This document shows, in pieces, positions 21,035 to 29,750 of a stretch of DNA of 64,000 nt (the stretch's first letter is position 1; each line of letters opens with the position of its first letter). The translations under genes and the position numbers were made by a program. Origin of the DNA: JACVRW01 sp963846505 (lineage in GTDB: Bacteria; Actinomycetota; Thermoleophilia; Solirubrobacterales; Thermoleophilaceae); assembly GCA_963846505.1 (NCBI GenBank), contig CAWJWD010000004.1, positions 806,001-870,000 on the forward strand, in the 5' to 3' direction. The notes under the pieces were generated by a model that worked only from the letters and a program-made list of their open reading frames with translations, was not told the origin of the DNA and ran no database searches.

Positions 21035-23479
21035 TCAGCGCACGCCGGCGGCGACGCGAGCGGCGGCCTGGGCGTGCGGATGCTCCGGATCGAGCGCAAG
21101 CGCTTCCTCGGCGAAGGTGCGCGCGTCCTCCTCCAGCCCGCGCGCGAGCGCGACCTGGGCGAGTCCGGCGAGCGCGGCCGCATCCGGCCCTTGGTGCTCG
21201 CAGACGGCGATCCACTCGTCGGCGGCGGAGTCGACGAACCCGCGCCGTAGATACATCCCGGCCAGCAGCTCGCTGCGATCGCGAGCGGGCAGCGAGACCG
21301 CGTCGAAGACGGGCAACAGGCTCACGAACGCGTCGACCTCCTCGACGCGCAGCAGCGCCTCGAGCATCGACGCGACCAGCGCACCGGACTCGCGTGGCAA
21401 GGTGCCGGTCGCGCTGCCGCCGCTGGCGAGGTCGGCCCAGGCACCGAGCGCGGCGGCCTCGGAGGCGGGCAGTCCGCGACCGCCGTCGCGCGCGAGCGCG
21501 GCGGCAGCCTCGGGTCCGCGGCCCACGGCCAGCAGGGCGAAGGTCTCGGTGCGCGCCGCGGCGGCGGCCAGCGGCGCGTCCGGCTCCAGCTCGCGCGCGA
21601 GCGCGGCGGCCTCGTCATAGCGCTTGGTGCTCAGCAGGCACTCGCAGAGCGCGATCAACGCGGAGCCGTTGCCCGGCTGGCGCTCGAGCACCGAACGGAA
21701 GTGCGGCTCGGCCGCCTCGGCCCGGCCGGACTCGTAGATCGCGGTGCCGAGCATGAAGCTGACGCTCGGCGTCACGCCGGCGACCAGGCCCTCGACGCGT
21801 TCGACCACGTCGACGGGCGCGTCGCCGCGGGCAAGCAGCGCCGTCGCCAGCGGCAGTACGGCGCCAAGGTAGGCGGGATGGCGCTCGAGGCAGTCGGACA
21901 ACAGCTCGGCGGCCTCGGCCGGCTCGGACAGCTCGGCCAGCTGCACGAGCGCGAGGTAGCTGCCACAGCCGACGGTGGCGGAGTAGCCGCTGGGCGCGTC
22001 GCCCATCTCGAGGCAGCGTTCGAACAGCGCCCGCGCACCGGCGGCGTCGCCGCGATCGCGCGCGCAGGCCGCCTGCTCGAAGACGAGGTCGGTGAAGCCG
22101 TCGAAGAGCGCCAGGCCCTCCTCGGCCTGCGCCTCGGCCGCCTCCAGCTGGCCGTTGACGCGCAGCGCCTTGGTCAAGCGGGAGAGCAGCGACGGCACGT
22201 AGCCGCGCTTGTCGAGGTCGTCCTCGCCGCGCAGCCCGTCCCAGGCACGCTGGAACTGGGCCAGCGCGGCCGGTGCGTCGCCGGCGGCCGCGTACTCGGA
22301 GCCGAGGTTGAAGGCGTGGAACGGCGTCGCGACGCCCTCGGCCGCCTGACGCTCGAGCAGCTCGATGTTGCGGCGCGACTTCTCCTTGGCGTCGCGCACG
22401 ACGCCGAGGTAGCCGTAGTGCTCGACGCGCACGCCGGTGTGCTCGAAGCGCTCGGCGAGGTCGCCGGGCATCGCGTGGGCGACCTGCTCGTGCAGACGGC
22501 CGCTGAAGCGGTACTCGGGGCGGTTGCGGAACATCCGCAGCGCGTTGTGGGTGACGGCGGTGCCGTCGTCGAGGTCGCCGGTGTGGTTGGTCTCGACGAG
22601 GTAGAAGGCCTCGCGCCAGCTGTGGCCGCGCAGCGCACGTAGCCGCTCTTGGTCGGCCTCGACGAGCACCTCGTCGGCGTCGAGGTAGAGCAGCCAGTCA
22701 CCGGTTGCCGCCTCGAGCGAGACGTTGCGCGCCTCGGCGAACGAGCCGTTCCAGGGCTGCTCGATCACGCGGGCGCCATGGGCGCGGGCGATCTCGACCG
22801 TGGCGTCGCTGGAGCCGGTGTCGACGACGACGATCTCGTCGACGGCGGGAGCGGCCGCGGCCAGGCAGGCCGGCAGCATCTCCTCCTCGTCCTTGACGAT
22901 CATGCACAGCGAGAGCGTCAGGCCGCTGGCGGGCACCGCGCGTGCGGCGGCGCGCTCGCCACGGCCCTCGAGGGTCCTGAGCGCGACGGCGACCGGGGCC
23001 GGCAGCCGCGGCGGGGTCGCGCCCGCCTTGCGCCGGCGACGCACCTGCTCGAGGTTCGCGTCGACGTGCGGCGTCTCGGGCGCCAGCCGCTGCGTGGCCT
23101 TGAACAGTTGCTCGGCAGCCGACCAGGCGCCGAGCTCGTAGAGCGAGACGCCGACGTAGTTGACCAGCACCGGCTCGCGTGGCTCGACCTCGAGCAGGTC
23201 GAGCCCGCTCTCGGCGACCGCGGCGTAGAGCTTCGCCACGTTGGCGCTGCCTGCGCGCCCGGCGGCCGCGAGGCCCTGCTCCAGCAGCGCTCGCTTGCAG
23301 CGATAGCGCTCGTGCGGATCCTCGACCGCGGTGGCGCGCTCGAACAGCGCGCGGTAGCCGCCAAGGTCGGGACGCGCGAGCAGCCGCGCGGCCTCGCGCT
23401 CGAGCTCGCGGGCGGTCGCGCCCGGGGTCGGAGCGGCGTTGCGGGCGGAAAGGGAGGAGTCGCTGAGACGGAGGGCCAT
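21035..23479 (-). CDS. Large TPR-containing family 2 glycosyltransferase
   Basis: From ATG 23479 (AGGAG ten bases upstream) the protein has 814 residues; an ATG at 23512 is possible. Residues 1-165 are helical repeats. A GT-A glycosyltransferase domain follows, with LTLSLCMIVKDEEEMLPACL, IVVVDTGSSDATVEIARAHG, NVSLEAATGDWLLYLDADEV (its DAD is the metal-binding DXD) and RLHEQV. The remaining half is TPR repeats. It resembles SunS/tetratricopeptide glycosyltransferases that modify proteins. Its place between fliD and fliA makes flagellin or another flagellar protein a likely acceptor; that is inference. Confidence 0.8.
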   Translation of the reverse strand: MALRLSDSSLSARNAAPTPGATARELEREAARLLARPDLGGYRALFERATAVEDPHERYRCKRALLEQGLAAAGRAGSANVAKLYAAVAESGLDLLEVEPREPVLVNYVGVSLYELGAWSAAEQLFKATQRLAPETPHVDANLEQVRRRRKAGATPPRLPAPVAVALRTLEGRGERAAARAVPASGLTLSLCMIVKDEEEMLPACLAAAAPAVDEIVVVDTGSSDATVEIARAHGARVIEQPWNGSFAEARNVSLEAATGDWLLYLDADEVLVEADQERLRALRGHSWREAFYLVETNHTGDLDDGTAVTHNALRMFRNRPEYRFSGRLHEQVAHAMPGDLAERFEHTGVRVEHYGYLGVVRDAKEKSRRNIELLERQAAEGVATPFHAFNLGSEYAAAGDAPAALAQFQRAWDGLRGEDDLDKRGYVPSLLSRLTKALRVNGQLEAAEAQAEEGLALFDGFTDLVFEQAACARDRGDAAGARALFERCLEMGDAPSGYSATVGCGSYLALVQLAELSEPAEAAELLSDCLERHPAYLGAVLPLATALLARGDAPVDVVERVEGLVAGVTPSVSFMLGTAIYESGRAEAAEPHFRSVLERQPGNGSALIALCECLLSTKRYDEAAALARELEPDAPLAAAAARTETFALLAVGRGPEAAAALARDGGRGLPASEAAALGAWADLASGGSATGTLPRESGALVASMLEALLRVEEVDAFVSLLPVFDAVSLPARDRSELLAGMYLRRGFVDSAADEWIAVCEHQGPDAAALAGLAQVALARGLEEDARTFAEEALALDPEHPHAQAAARVAAGVR

Positions 23480-23647
23480 GGGGAACTCGCTCCTGTCATC
23501 GGCCGTCGTCATCGGAACCTGAACGCCTTCCCGCCGAACTCCAATTACCGCGAACCGGGGATGCGGGGCCCCTCTCGCCGCATCGATACCGCTCTCGACC
23601 CCTAGATCGTTCGCCCCGCATCAGCTCCCAGGAAGGACACGCCCCCT

Positions 23648-24460
23648 ATGACCACCGAGCTTCGCAAGGCCGACCGGCCCACCGCGGACCAGTCGCTTGC
23701 ACTGTGGAAGGAGTACAACGCCACCGGCGACCTCCAGCTCCGCAACCGCCTCGTGCTGACGTACGTCCCGCTCGTCAAGCACATCGTCTACAAGAAGCTG
23801 CGCGAGCTGCCGGCCTCCTGCGAAGTCGAAGACCTGATCTCGTGCGGGATCGAGAGCCTGATCGGGGCGCTCGACCGCTACGACCCGAACAAGGGCGCCG
23901 GCCTCGAGCCGTACCTGTGGACCCGCATCCACGGTGCCGTGCTCGACGAGCTGCGTCGCCGTGACTGGGCCCCGCGCTCCCTGCGTCGCCTCGAGCGCGA
24001 CATCAAGCAGGCGCGCGAGACCTTCTCTGGCGTCCACGGCCGTCCGCCCTCGCGCGACGAGCTCGCCGGCATGATGAACATGGCGCCCGCCGACCTGCGC
24101 GCCAAGGAGCAGGAGATCGCCAACTCCGACCTCACCTCCCTCAGCTCGCTGGTCGTGACCGAGGGCGAGACCGCGATCGAGCTGGTCGACACGCTCGAGT
24201 CCGAGGACCTGCACGCCGATCCCGAGCACGTCGCCTCCTGGGACGAGGCCAAGGACAAGTTCCGCCGCGCCTTCGAGCTGCTGCCCCCGCGCGAGCGCGA
24301 GGTGGCCGTGCTGCTCTACGTGAAGAACCTCACGCTGCGTGAGATCGGCGAGGTGCTCGACGTCTCCGAGAGCCGCGTCTCCCAGATCCACAGCCAGCTC
24401 AAGCGCCGCATCCGCGAGCGCCTGGCCAGCGACTCCCTGCTCTTCAGCGAGGTCGCCTAG
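23648..24460 (+). CDS. fliA: Flagellar sigma factor FliA (sigma-28/WhiG type)
   Basis: The 270-residue protein is a complete sigma-70-family factor: region 2 with LVLTYVPLVKHIVYKKL and DLISCGIESLIGALDRYDP, the region 2.4 segment RIHGAVLDELRRRDWAPRSLRR, region 3 with GRPPSRDELAGMM, and region 4 helix-turn-helix LTLREIGEVLDVSESRVSQIHSQ. The AVLDELRRxDW motif is diagnostic of FliA/WhiG. The start has AGGAAGG 11 bases upstream. Several promoters in this window match the consensus it should read. Its usual antagonist FlgM is not found here. Confidence 0.95.
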   Translation: MTTELRKADRPTADQSLALWKEYNATGDLQLRNRLVLTYVPLVKHIVYKKLRELPASCEVEDLISCGIESLIGALDRYDPNKGAGLEPYLWTRIHGAVLDELRRRDWAPRSLRRLERDIKQARETFSGVHGRPPSRDELAGMMNMAPADLRAKEQEIANSDLTSLSSLVVTEGETAIELVDTLESEDLHADPEHVASWDEAKDKFRRAFELLPPREREVAVLLYVKNLTLREIGEVLDVSESRVSQIHSQLKRRIRERLASDSLLFSEVA

Positions 24461-24527
24461 ACACGGCGACCGAAACTGCGCAGGTCGGCCCGCCCTCCCC
24501 TCGGGCCGGCCTGCGTCTTCCTTCTCC

Positions 24528-24794
24528 TCAGACTCCCGCCGCCCGGCGATCGAGCCGGTAGGCCCAGGCCAGCGCCTCGGCCACGACGGCGTACAGCTCC
24601 TCGCCGATCTCCGTGCCGAGGTCGAGCGCCGACAACGCCTCGACCAGCGCCGCGTCCTCGCGCACCGGCACGCCGGCCTTGCGCGCCTCTTCGAGGATGC
24701 GCTCGGCGACGAGCCTGCGCCCGCTCGCGACGACCTTCGGCGCACCAGCGCCCTCATACCGCAATGCCGCAGCCCGCTTGGGCCGATCAGGCAT
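24528..24794 (-). CDS. Stand-alone FlhB C-terminal-like protein (FhlB/YlqH type)
   Basis: The 88-residue protein matches the cytoplasmic tail of FlhB: AAALRYEGAGAPKVVASGRR, ILEEARKAGVPVREDAALV and GTEIGEELYAVVAEALAWAYRL. The membrane domain and the NPTH autocleavage site are absent, as in Bacillus YlqH, which can partly replace the FlhB tail. It overlaps the preceding FliK-like gene by eight bases. It probably takes part in switching export specificity. Confidence 0.88.
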   Translation of the reverse strand: MPDRPKRAAALRYEGAGAPKVVASGRRLVAERILEEARKAGVPVREDAALVEALSALDLGTEIGEELYAVVAEALAWAYRLDRRAAGV

Positions 24795-25356
24795 ACACGT
24801 CCAGCGGCTCGCGCCGCTCGTCGACTCGCACCTGTGCCTGCTTGCCGGTCACGCGCGCGAGCGCGTCCTGAAGCTCGGACGCTGCGGCGCTCGCCAGCGC
24901 GTGCGACTCTCCGGCGGGCGCCGCCACGACCGCGCGCACGCTGCCGCCCTGCAATTCCAGCCGCAGGCCGAGCGCCCCCAGCCGTGTCGTCTCGTAGACC
25001 AGCGCGATCGACTCTCCAGCCCCGCTCCCGGCCTGCTCGGCATCAGCGTCCTCGTCCTCCACCCGCAGCCGGGGCTCGCCGGGCAGCGGCAGCGGGACCG
25101 CTGCGAGTGCGGCGTCGGCAACCAGGCGCAAGACGATCCGCTCGGCGCTGACGTCCTGGACCTGCAGTCGCAGACGATCGCCCTCGGCCACGTTCTCGGG
25201 CAGCTCGGCCGCCAGCAGCGCTCCCGCGAGCGACAGCGTCCCGCGCCCGGCGTGCTGCTCGTGCACACGCGCGACGACGGTCATGCCCGGCCGCAGGCTC
25301 AGCCCCGGCAGCTGCTCGCGCAGCATGGCGACGCGCACGGCGATCGGATCGACCAT
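24787..25356 (-). CDS. FliK C-terminus-like protein (YlqG-like)
   Basis: The 189-residue protein has an N-terminal beta-rich part (LSLRPGMTVVARVHEQ, LRLQVQDVSAERIVLRLV) and a C-terminal Flg_hook-like part with TTRLGALGLRLELQGGSVRAVV, resembling the FliK core. In Bacillus a similar pair, ylqG-ylqH, couples a FliK-like protein with a FlhB-tail protein. Here the two genes overlap by eight bases, which supports the analogy. It is divergently transcribed from flgF. Confidence 0.65.
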   Translation of the reverse strand: MVDPIAVRVAMLREQLPGLSLRPGMTVVARVHEQHAGRGTLSLAGALLAAELPENVAEGDRLRLQVQDVSAERIVLRLVADAALAAVPLPLPGEPRLRVEDEDADAEQAGSGAGESIALVYETTRLGALGLRLELQGGSVRAVVAAPAGESHALASAAASELQDALARVTGKQAQVRVDERREPLDVYA

Positions 25357-25386
25357 CGGCGGCAGGGTTGCAGAGCGAGCGGCGGC

Positions 25387-25413
25387 TCAAGCCGGCGCCG
25401 GCAGCGCCGAGTA
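25387..25413 (+). promoter_or_regulatory. Possible sigma-28 promoter for flgF
   Basis: TCAA, 15 bases, GCCGAGTA precede the flgF ATG by only ten bases. Each half has one or two mismatches to the FliA consensus but the spacing is exact. Transcription would begin within a few bases of the ATG, implying a near-leaderless mRNA. Confidence 0.45.
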
Positions 25414-25423
25414 CCCGGGGCGC

Positions 25424-26107
25424 ATGGATCGTGGCCTCTACATCGCGGCCTCCGGGATGCTCTCGGAGCTCGTTCGCCAAGACCAGATCTCCAACGACCT
25501 GGCCAACGCCTCGACCCCGGGCTACAAGCCCGACCGCGCGACGCAGAGGAGCTTCGAGGACCTGCTGCTCGACAACACCAAGACCGGCGAGCGCATCGGC
25601 AGCCTCGGCCTCGGCTCGCAGATCGACTCGATCGTCACCGACTTCTCCCCCGGCCCGCTGCGCCAGACCGACGAGGCGCTCGACTTCGGCATCGACGGCG
25701 AGGGCTTCTTCGCCCTGCAGACGCCGCAGGGGGTGCGCTACACGCGCAACGGCCAGTTCTCGACCAACGCCGACGGCACGCTCGTCAACTCGCTCGGCTA
25801 CCCGGTCCTGTCCCAGGGCGGCGGCACGATCCGCGCCGGCGCCGGCGGCAAGGTCGACGCGGACGCGATCGGCGTGTTCAACGTCCCGAACGCCGCCAAG
25901 CAGGGCGAGGCGCTGTTCACCGGCAGCTCCTCCGGTCGTGCCGCGGGCCAGGTCCGCGGCGGCGTGCTCGAGGGCTCCGGCGCCGACCCTGCTCGCTCGA
26001 TGGTCGACATGATCGCCAGCTTCCGCGCCTTCGAGGCCGGCCAGCGCGTGATCCGCACGCTCGACGAGACGTTGCAGAAGGCCAGCACCCAGGTCGGCCA
26101 GACCTAG
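25424..26107 (+). CDS. flgF: Flagellar rod protein FlgF/FlgG family
   Basis: From ATG 25424 the product has 227 residues. It begins MDRGLYIAASGMLSELVRQD, has the rod motif SNDLANASTPGYKPDR, the D1-region DFGIDGEGFFALQTPQG and YTRNGQFSTNADGTLVNSLG, and ends with the coiled segment MVDMIASFRAFEAGQRVIRTL. Three FlgE/F/G proteins occur in the window; this one and the one at 34486 are the two rod proteins. Which is FlgF and which FlgG cannot be settled from sequence alone; I use flgF here because the other stands in the flgG-flgJ position. Confidence 0.8.
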   Translation: MDRGLYIAASGMLSELVRQDQISNDLANASTPGYKPDRATQRSFEDLLLDNTKTGERIGSLGLGSQIDSIVTDFSPGPLRQTDEALDFGIDGEGFFALQTPQGVRYTRNGQFSTNADGTLVNSLGYPVLSQGGGTIRAGAGGKVDADAIGVFNVPNAAKQGEALFTGSSSGRAAGQVRGGVLEGSGADPARSMVDMIASFRAFEAGQRVIRTLDETLQKASTQVGQT

Positions 26108-26130
26108 CTCGACGCCATACGATCGGGCGC

Positions 26131-26403
26131 ATGGACGTGCCGCCCGAGCATCGCGAGTTCGCCCGCCAGGTCGAGCTGTCGCGCCACGTCGATCCGCTGC
26201 CGACGTTCGAGAACCTCTCGGCCGCCACCGGCGTGCCCGTCGACGCCCTCGTACACCACGCGCTCGTGCGCTGGACGTCCGCCGGCGCAGAGGCGCTGCT
26301 GGCGATCGAGCCGCAGGCGCTGCGCGACCTGATCGACGCCCGCCGACGCGAGGATTGGAAGACGGTCGCCGGCATCGTCGACTGGCTCGAAGCCGGCCTT
26401 TGA
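26131..26403 (+). CDS. Small DUF6027-like protein
   Basis: The 90-residue soluble protein contains HVDPLPTFENLSAATGVPVDALVHHALVRW followed by an acidic helical tail (cited across 30 residues only by its landmarks: VDPLPTF, TGVPVDAL, VRWTSAGAEALL). I associate this pattern with the uncharacterised actinobacterial DUF6027 family; the TGVPVDALV part looks like a short helix-turn-helix. It lies 23 bases after flgF and may share its transcript. No function is known to me. Confidence 0.6.
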   Translation: MDVPPEHREFARQVELSRHVDPLPTFENLSAATGVPVDALVHHALVRWTSAGAEALLAIEPQALRDLIDARRREDWKTVAGIVDWLEAGL

Positions 26404-26481
26404 CGGATGAGGAAGGCTAAGTGCTCATGTTCCGGGCATAGAGAGCCGAGGTAAGCACCCATACCTAGGGAGGGTCGAGTC

Positions 26482-27762
26482 ATGAAACGCAGTCTCTTGG
26501 CCGTAATGGCCGTGTTCGCGCTCGTCGGAGCGCTGTCGCTCAGCGTCACCGCAGTCGCGGGCGCGCACGGCGGCAAGCACGGAAACCACCACGGCTGGCA
26601 TGGCAAGCACGGTTGGGGCCACAAGCACGGCGTCGACGCCGTGGTCAAGCCGGGCGAGTCGATCCAGGCCGCGGTGAACGCAGCCGAGCCGGGCGACACC
26701 ATCTTCGTCAAGCGCGGCACCTACGCCGAGAACGTCGCCATCACCAAGGACGGCGTCACGCTGTTCTCGAAGGGCGCGAAGATCGTGCCGCCGGAGACGC
26801 CGGCGCCCAACGGCTGCTCGTTCGGCGATCCCGCCGGCGACGGCATCTGTGCCGTCGGCCAGCTCGAGCCTCAGCCGGATGGGCCGCCCACCGTGACCGA
26901 TCCGGTCAGCGACGTCACGATCAGCGGCTTCAAGGTGGAGGGCTTCCCGGCCAACGGCATCCTCTTCTTCGGCGCCGAGGACCCCGTCGTCAAGCACAAC
27001 CGCACCAAGGACAACCACGAGTACGGCATCGCCCGCTTCGTCTCGTCCGGCGGCAAGATCGTCGGCAACGCGGCGAGCGGCAGCGAGGAAGCCGGCATCT
27101 ACGTCGGCGACTCGCCCGAGGCTGACGTGCTGATCGCCGGCAACTGGACGTTCGACAACGAGCTGTTCGGCATCTTCCTGCGCGACGCGGCGCACGGCAA
27201 GGTCGCCTTCAACCGTTCGAGCGGCAACTGCGTCGGCGCGATCGTGCTCAACACGGGCGCCAACGTCGCCGGCGACTGGCGCTTCTTCGCCAACAAGTTC
27301 CACGACAACGACCGCTTCTGTCCGGGCAACGAGGAAGAGGGCACGCCGCCGCTGTCGGGCATCGGCATCGCGATCGCCAACGCTGCAGACAACAAGATCG
27401 TCGGCAACTCGATCAAGGACAACAACCCGGGCGGCGAGGTGCCGTTCACGGGCGGCGTCGCGATCGTGAACGCCGGCATCCCGGGTGCCAATCCGCCCTC
27501 GGGCAATCTCGTTAAGGGCAACGTGATCCTCGGCAACGAGCCGGACCTGTTCTGGGACGGCAGCGGCGAGGGCAACGTGCTCGAGCGCAATCGCTGCGAG
27601 ACGAGCGTGCCCGACGGGCTCTGCACCGGCTCGGGCTGGAAGGACCACGGCAAGCGCATGGGCATGGCCACCATCAGGGCGGCCACGACCGTCATGACGA
27701 TGACGACGGCCACTTCCACAAGGACGGTGACCGCCGGCACTGAGCCGCTTCGAGCTGCGTGA
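26482..27762 (+). CDS. Secreted right-handed beta-helix protein (frame probably shifted near its end)
   Basis: The 426-residue product has a signal peptide ending near VAGAHG, a His/Gly-rich stretch (about residues 30-52, some ten histidines), then a NosD/PbH1-type parallel beta-helix: PGESIQAAVNAAEPGDTIFV, ITISGFKVEG-like turns and repeated G-N-x-x-x-N blocks (residues 55-375). From about base 27656 the frame becomes an odd Thr/Met run. A shift of one base at this point instead reads a His/Asp-rich tail ending at 27743, mirroring the N-terminus. I think the true protein ends that way. Possible roles are metal binding or polysaccharide contact. Confidence 0.7.
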   Translation: MKRSLLAVMAVFALVGALSLSVTAVAGAHGGKHGNHHGWHGKHGWGHKHGVDAVVKPGESIQAAVNAAEPGDTIFVKRGTYAENVAITKDGVTLFSKGAKIVPPETPAPNGCSFGDPAGDGICAVGQLEPQPDGPPTVTDPVSDVTISGFKVEGFPANGILFFGAEDPVVKHNRTKDNHEYGIARFVSSGGKIVGNAASGSEEAGIYVGDSPEADVLIAGNWTFDNELFGIFLRDAAHGKVAFNRSSGNCVGAIVLNTGANVAGDWRFFANKFHDNDRFCPGNEEEGTPPLSGIGIAIANAADNKIVGNSIKDNNPGGEVPFTGGVAIVNAGIPGANPPSGNLVKGNVILGNEPDLFWDGSGEGNVLERNRCETSVPDGLCTGSGWKDHGKRMGMATIRAATTVMTMTTATSTRTVTAGTEPLRAA

Positions 27763-27894
27763 CCCAACGCACAGAGCACGGCCGCTTTCGGTCGCTAGCG
27801 TCGGTCGACCTGCCGCGTACGCGTGGCGGGTCGACCCTCGCGCCTCGTGCGCACCCCATGTCCTCGCAGCTCGAACCCCGAAAGGGAGGCTCGC

Positions 27895-28041
27895 ATGTCC
27901 GTCACGCTCCGCAAGCTCGCCACCCTGCTCAACAGCAGGCGCGACGCCACCGAGACGCACTACCACTTCCATCAGGGACCGCAGGGTCAGCCGGCGGTCT
28001 GCCACGACCACGCCTGCCCCGCTCCTCGCCTGACCGTCTGA
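27895..28041 (+). CDS. Tiny Cys/His-rich protein
   Basis: A 48-residue ORF begins at an ATG preceded by AGGGAGG five bases upstream. The first half is helical and basic (TLRKLATLLNSRRDATE); the second is HYHFHQGPQGQPAVCHDHACP, with five His and two Cys in a short span, suggesting a metal site. I do not recognise a family. It lies between the His-rich beta-helix gene and the peroxidase gene and could belong with either. Confidence 0.55.
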   Translation: MSVTLRKLATLLNSRRDATETHYHFHQGPQGQPAVCHDHACPAPRLTV

Positions 28042-28132
28042 GCGCCCGCCGCCCGGGCGATTGACCCGCGCCGGGCGGCGTGAAAGGCTCGCGCCCACTC
28101 CAGGCCAGGATGGCCTAGACCAGAGGAGGCGC

Positions 28133-29701
28133 ATGGACAAGCACGGTTCGGAGAGCTACTTCGTCCTCGGCGAGGGACTGCTCGGAGAGAGCGTCGGCGG
28201 ACGCCGGCTGGCGGTGGCGGCAGCCACGGCACCGCCGTTTCGCTTCTCGCGGATGGGACCGCGAGGAACCGGCCGCCAGCTCGGCGACCCCAACCTGAAG
28301 AAGCTCGCGAACGCGATGACGCTCGGCGGGGGTGGTGCAGCGAGAATCCCCGCGGGCTTCACCTACCTCGGCCAGTTCGTCGATCACGACCTGACGTTCG
28401 ACAAGACCAACGTCACGCTCGGCACGAGCGTCTCGCCCGCCCAGCTGCTGCAGGGACGCTCGCCGAGCCTCGACCTCGACTCGCTCTACGGCGCCGGCCC
28501 GCAGGACCCGGCGTCGGCGAAGTTCTACGAGGCCGACGGCCTCCACCTGAAGCTGGGCAAGACCGTCGCGGCGGGTGCGGACGCCGCCAGACAGGGGTTC
28601 GACCTTCCCCGCGGCGCCGGGTCCAGCACGGCGGCCAAGCGCAAGGCGGTGATCCCGGACCCGCGCAACGACGAGAACCTCGTCGTCGCCCAGACGCACC
28701 TGGCGTTCATCCGCTTCCACAACCGCGTCGTCGACACCCTGCCCGCCTCGGTCCCGGCGGGGCAGCGCTTCGCGAAGGCGCGCGAGCTCGTCACCAAGCA
28801 CTACCAGTGGATGATCCGGACCGACTTCCTGCCGCGCATCTGCGCGGGCGGCGTGGTCAACGACGTGTTCCGCAACGGCAGGAAGGCGTTCGAGGTCGGC
28901 GCGACGCCGACCGACGTGCCGACGATGCCGCTCGAGTTCTCGGTTGCCGCCTACCGGCTCGGGCACTCGATGGTCCGCGGCGCCTACAACTGGAACCGCC
29001 GCTTCGACGACGGCGCCGGGACGCTCGACCTCCTGTTCCTGTTCAGCGCGACCAGCGGCAACCTCGGCGGCGAGCCGCGGCTGCCGAGCAACTGGATCGC
29101 GGACTTCCGGCGCCTGTACGACTTCAAGGAGGCCGGTCGGGCGAACCTCGCGGTGCCGACGGGCAAGTTCAACCGCGCCCGGCGGATCGACACGCGGCTC
29201 GCGGATCCCCTGAAGAACCTGCCGACCGGGTCGTTCGGCGGGCCGGCGGTGCCGTTCGACGACCCAAGGGCCAACCTCGCCTTCCGCAACCTCGCTCGAG
29301 CGAAGATGGTCAAGCTCGCCACCGGCCAGCAGATGGCGACGTTCTTGAAGGGCAAGGGCGTGAATCTGACCAAGCTCACCCAGGCTCAGATCCGCAACGG
29401 CAACGGCGGTGCCACGCTCGACCGCCTGACTCAGGCCCAGCGCGCCGCGCTGCTCAAGGACACGCCGCTGTGGTTCTACGTGCTGCGCGAGGCGGAGCTC
29501 AACGGCGGCAAGCTGAAGGGCGTCGGTGCGCGCATCGTCGCCGAGACCTTCCAGCGTGCGATCGAGGGCAGCCAAGTCTCGATCGTGCGCGACAGCGCGT
29601 GGCGGCCGACGCTCGGACCCAACGACAGGACCTTCCGGATGGTCGACCTGCTGCTGTTCGCCTTCGAGGGCAAGAAGTCGTTGCTCGCGCCGCTGGGCTA
29701 G
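28133..29701 (+). CDS. Animal-type haem peroxidase
   Basis: From ATG 28133 (AGAGGAGG eight bases upstream) the protein has 522 residues. It shows the animal haem peroxidase landmarks: distal GQFVDHDLTFD with His85, the LDLDSLYG calcium/haem-contact motif (residues 113-120), PDPRNDENLVVAQTHLAFIR, and YRLGHSMVRGAYNW with His278 as likely proximal ligand. No signal peptide is visible. Such bacterial enzymes oxidise halides or phenols with hydrogen peroxide. It stands alone between unrelated genes. Confidence 0.9.
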   Translation: MDKHGSESYFVLGEGLLGESVGGRRLAVAAATAPPFRFSRMGPRGTGRQLGDPNLKKLANAMTLGGGGAARIPAGFTYLGQFVDHDLTFDKTNVTLGTSVSPAQLLQGRSPSLDLDSLYGAGPQDPASAKFYEADGLHLKLGKTVAAGADAARQGFDLPRGAGSSTAAKRKAVIPDPRNDENLVVAQTHLAFIRFHNRVVDTLPASVPAGQRFAKARELVTKHYQWMIRTDFLPRICAGGVVNDVFRNGRKAFEVGATPTDVPTMPLEFSVAAYRLGHSMVRGAYNWNRRFDDGAGTLDLLFLFSATSGNLGGEPRLPSNWIADFRRLYDFKEAGRANLAVPTGKFNRARRIDTRLADPLKNLPTGSFGGPAVPFDDPRANLAFRNLARAKMVKLATGQQMATFLKGKGVNLTKLTQAQIRNGNGGATLDRLTQAQRAALLKDTPLWFYVLREAELNGGKLKGVGARIVAETFQRAIEGSQVSIVRDSAWRPTLGPNDRTFRMVDLLLFAFEGKKSLLAPLG

Positions 29702-29750
29702 CGGCGCGGCGGGCGGGTCCGGCCGGGTGGCCGGACCCGCGGGGCGCTGC

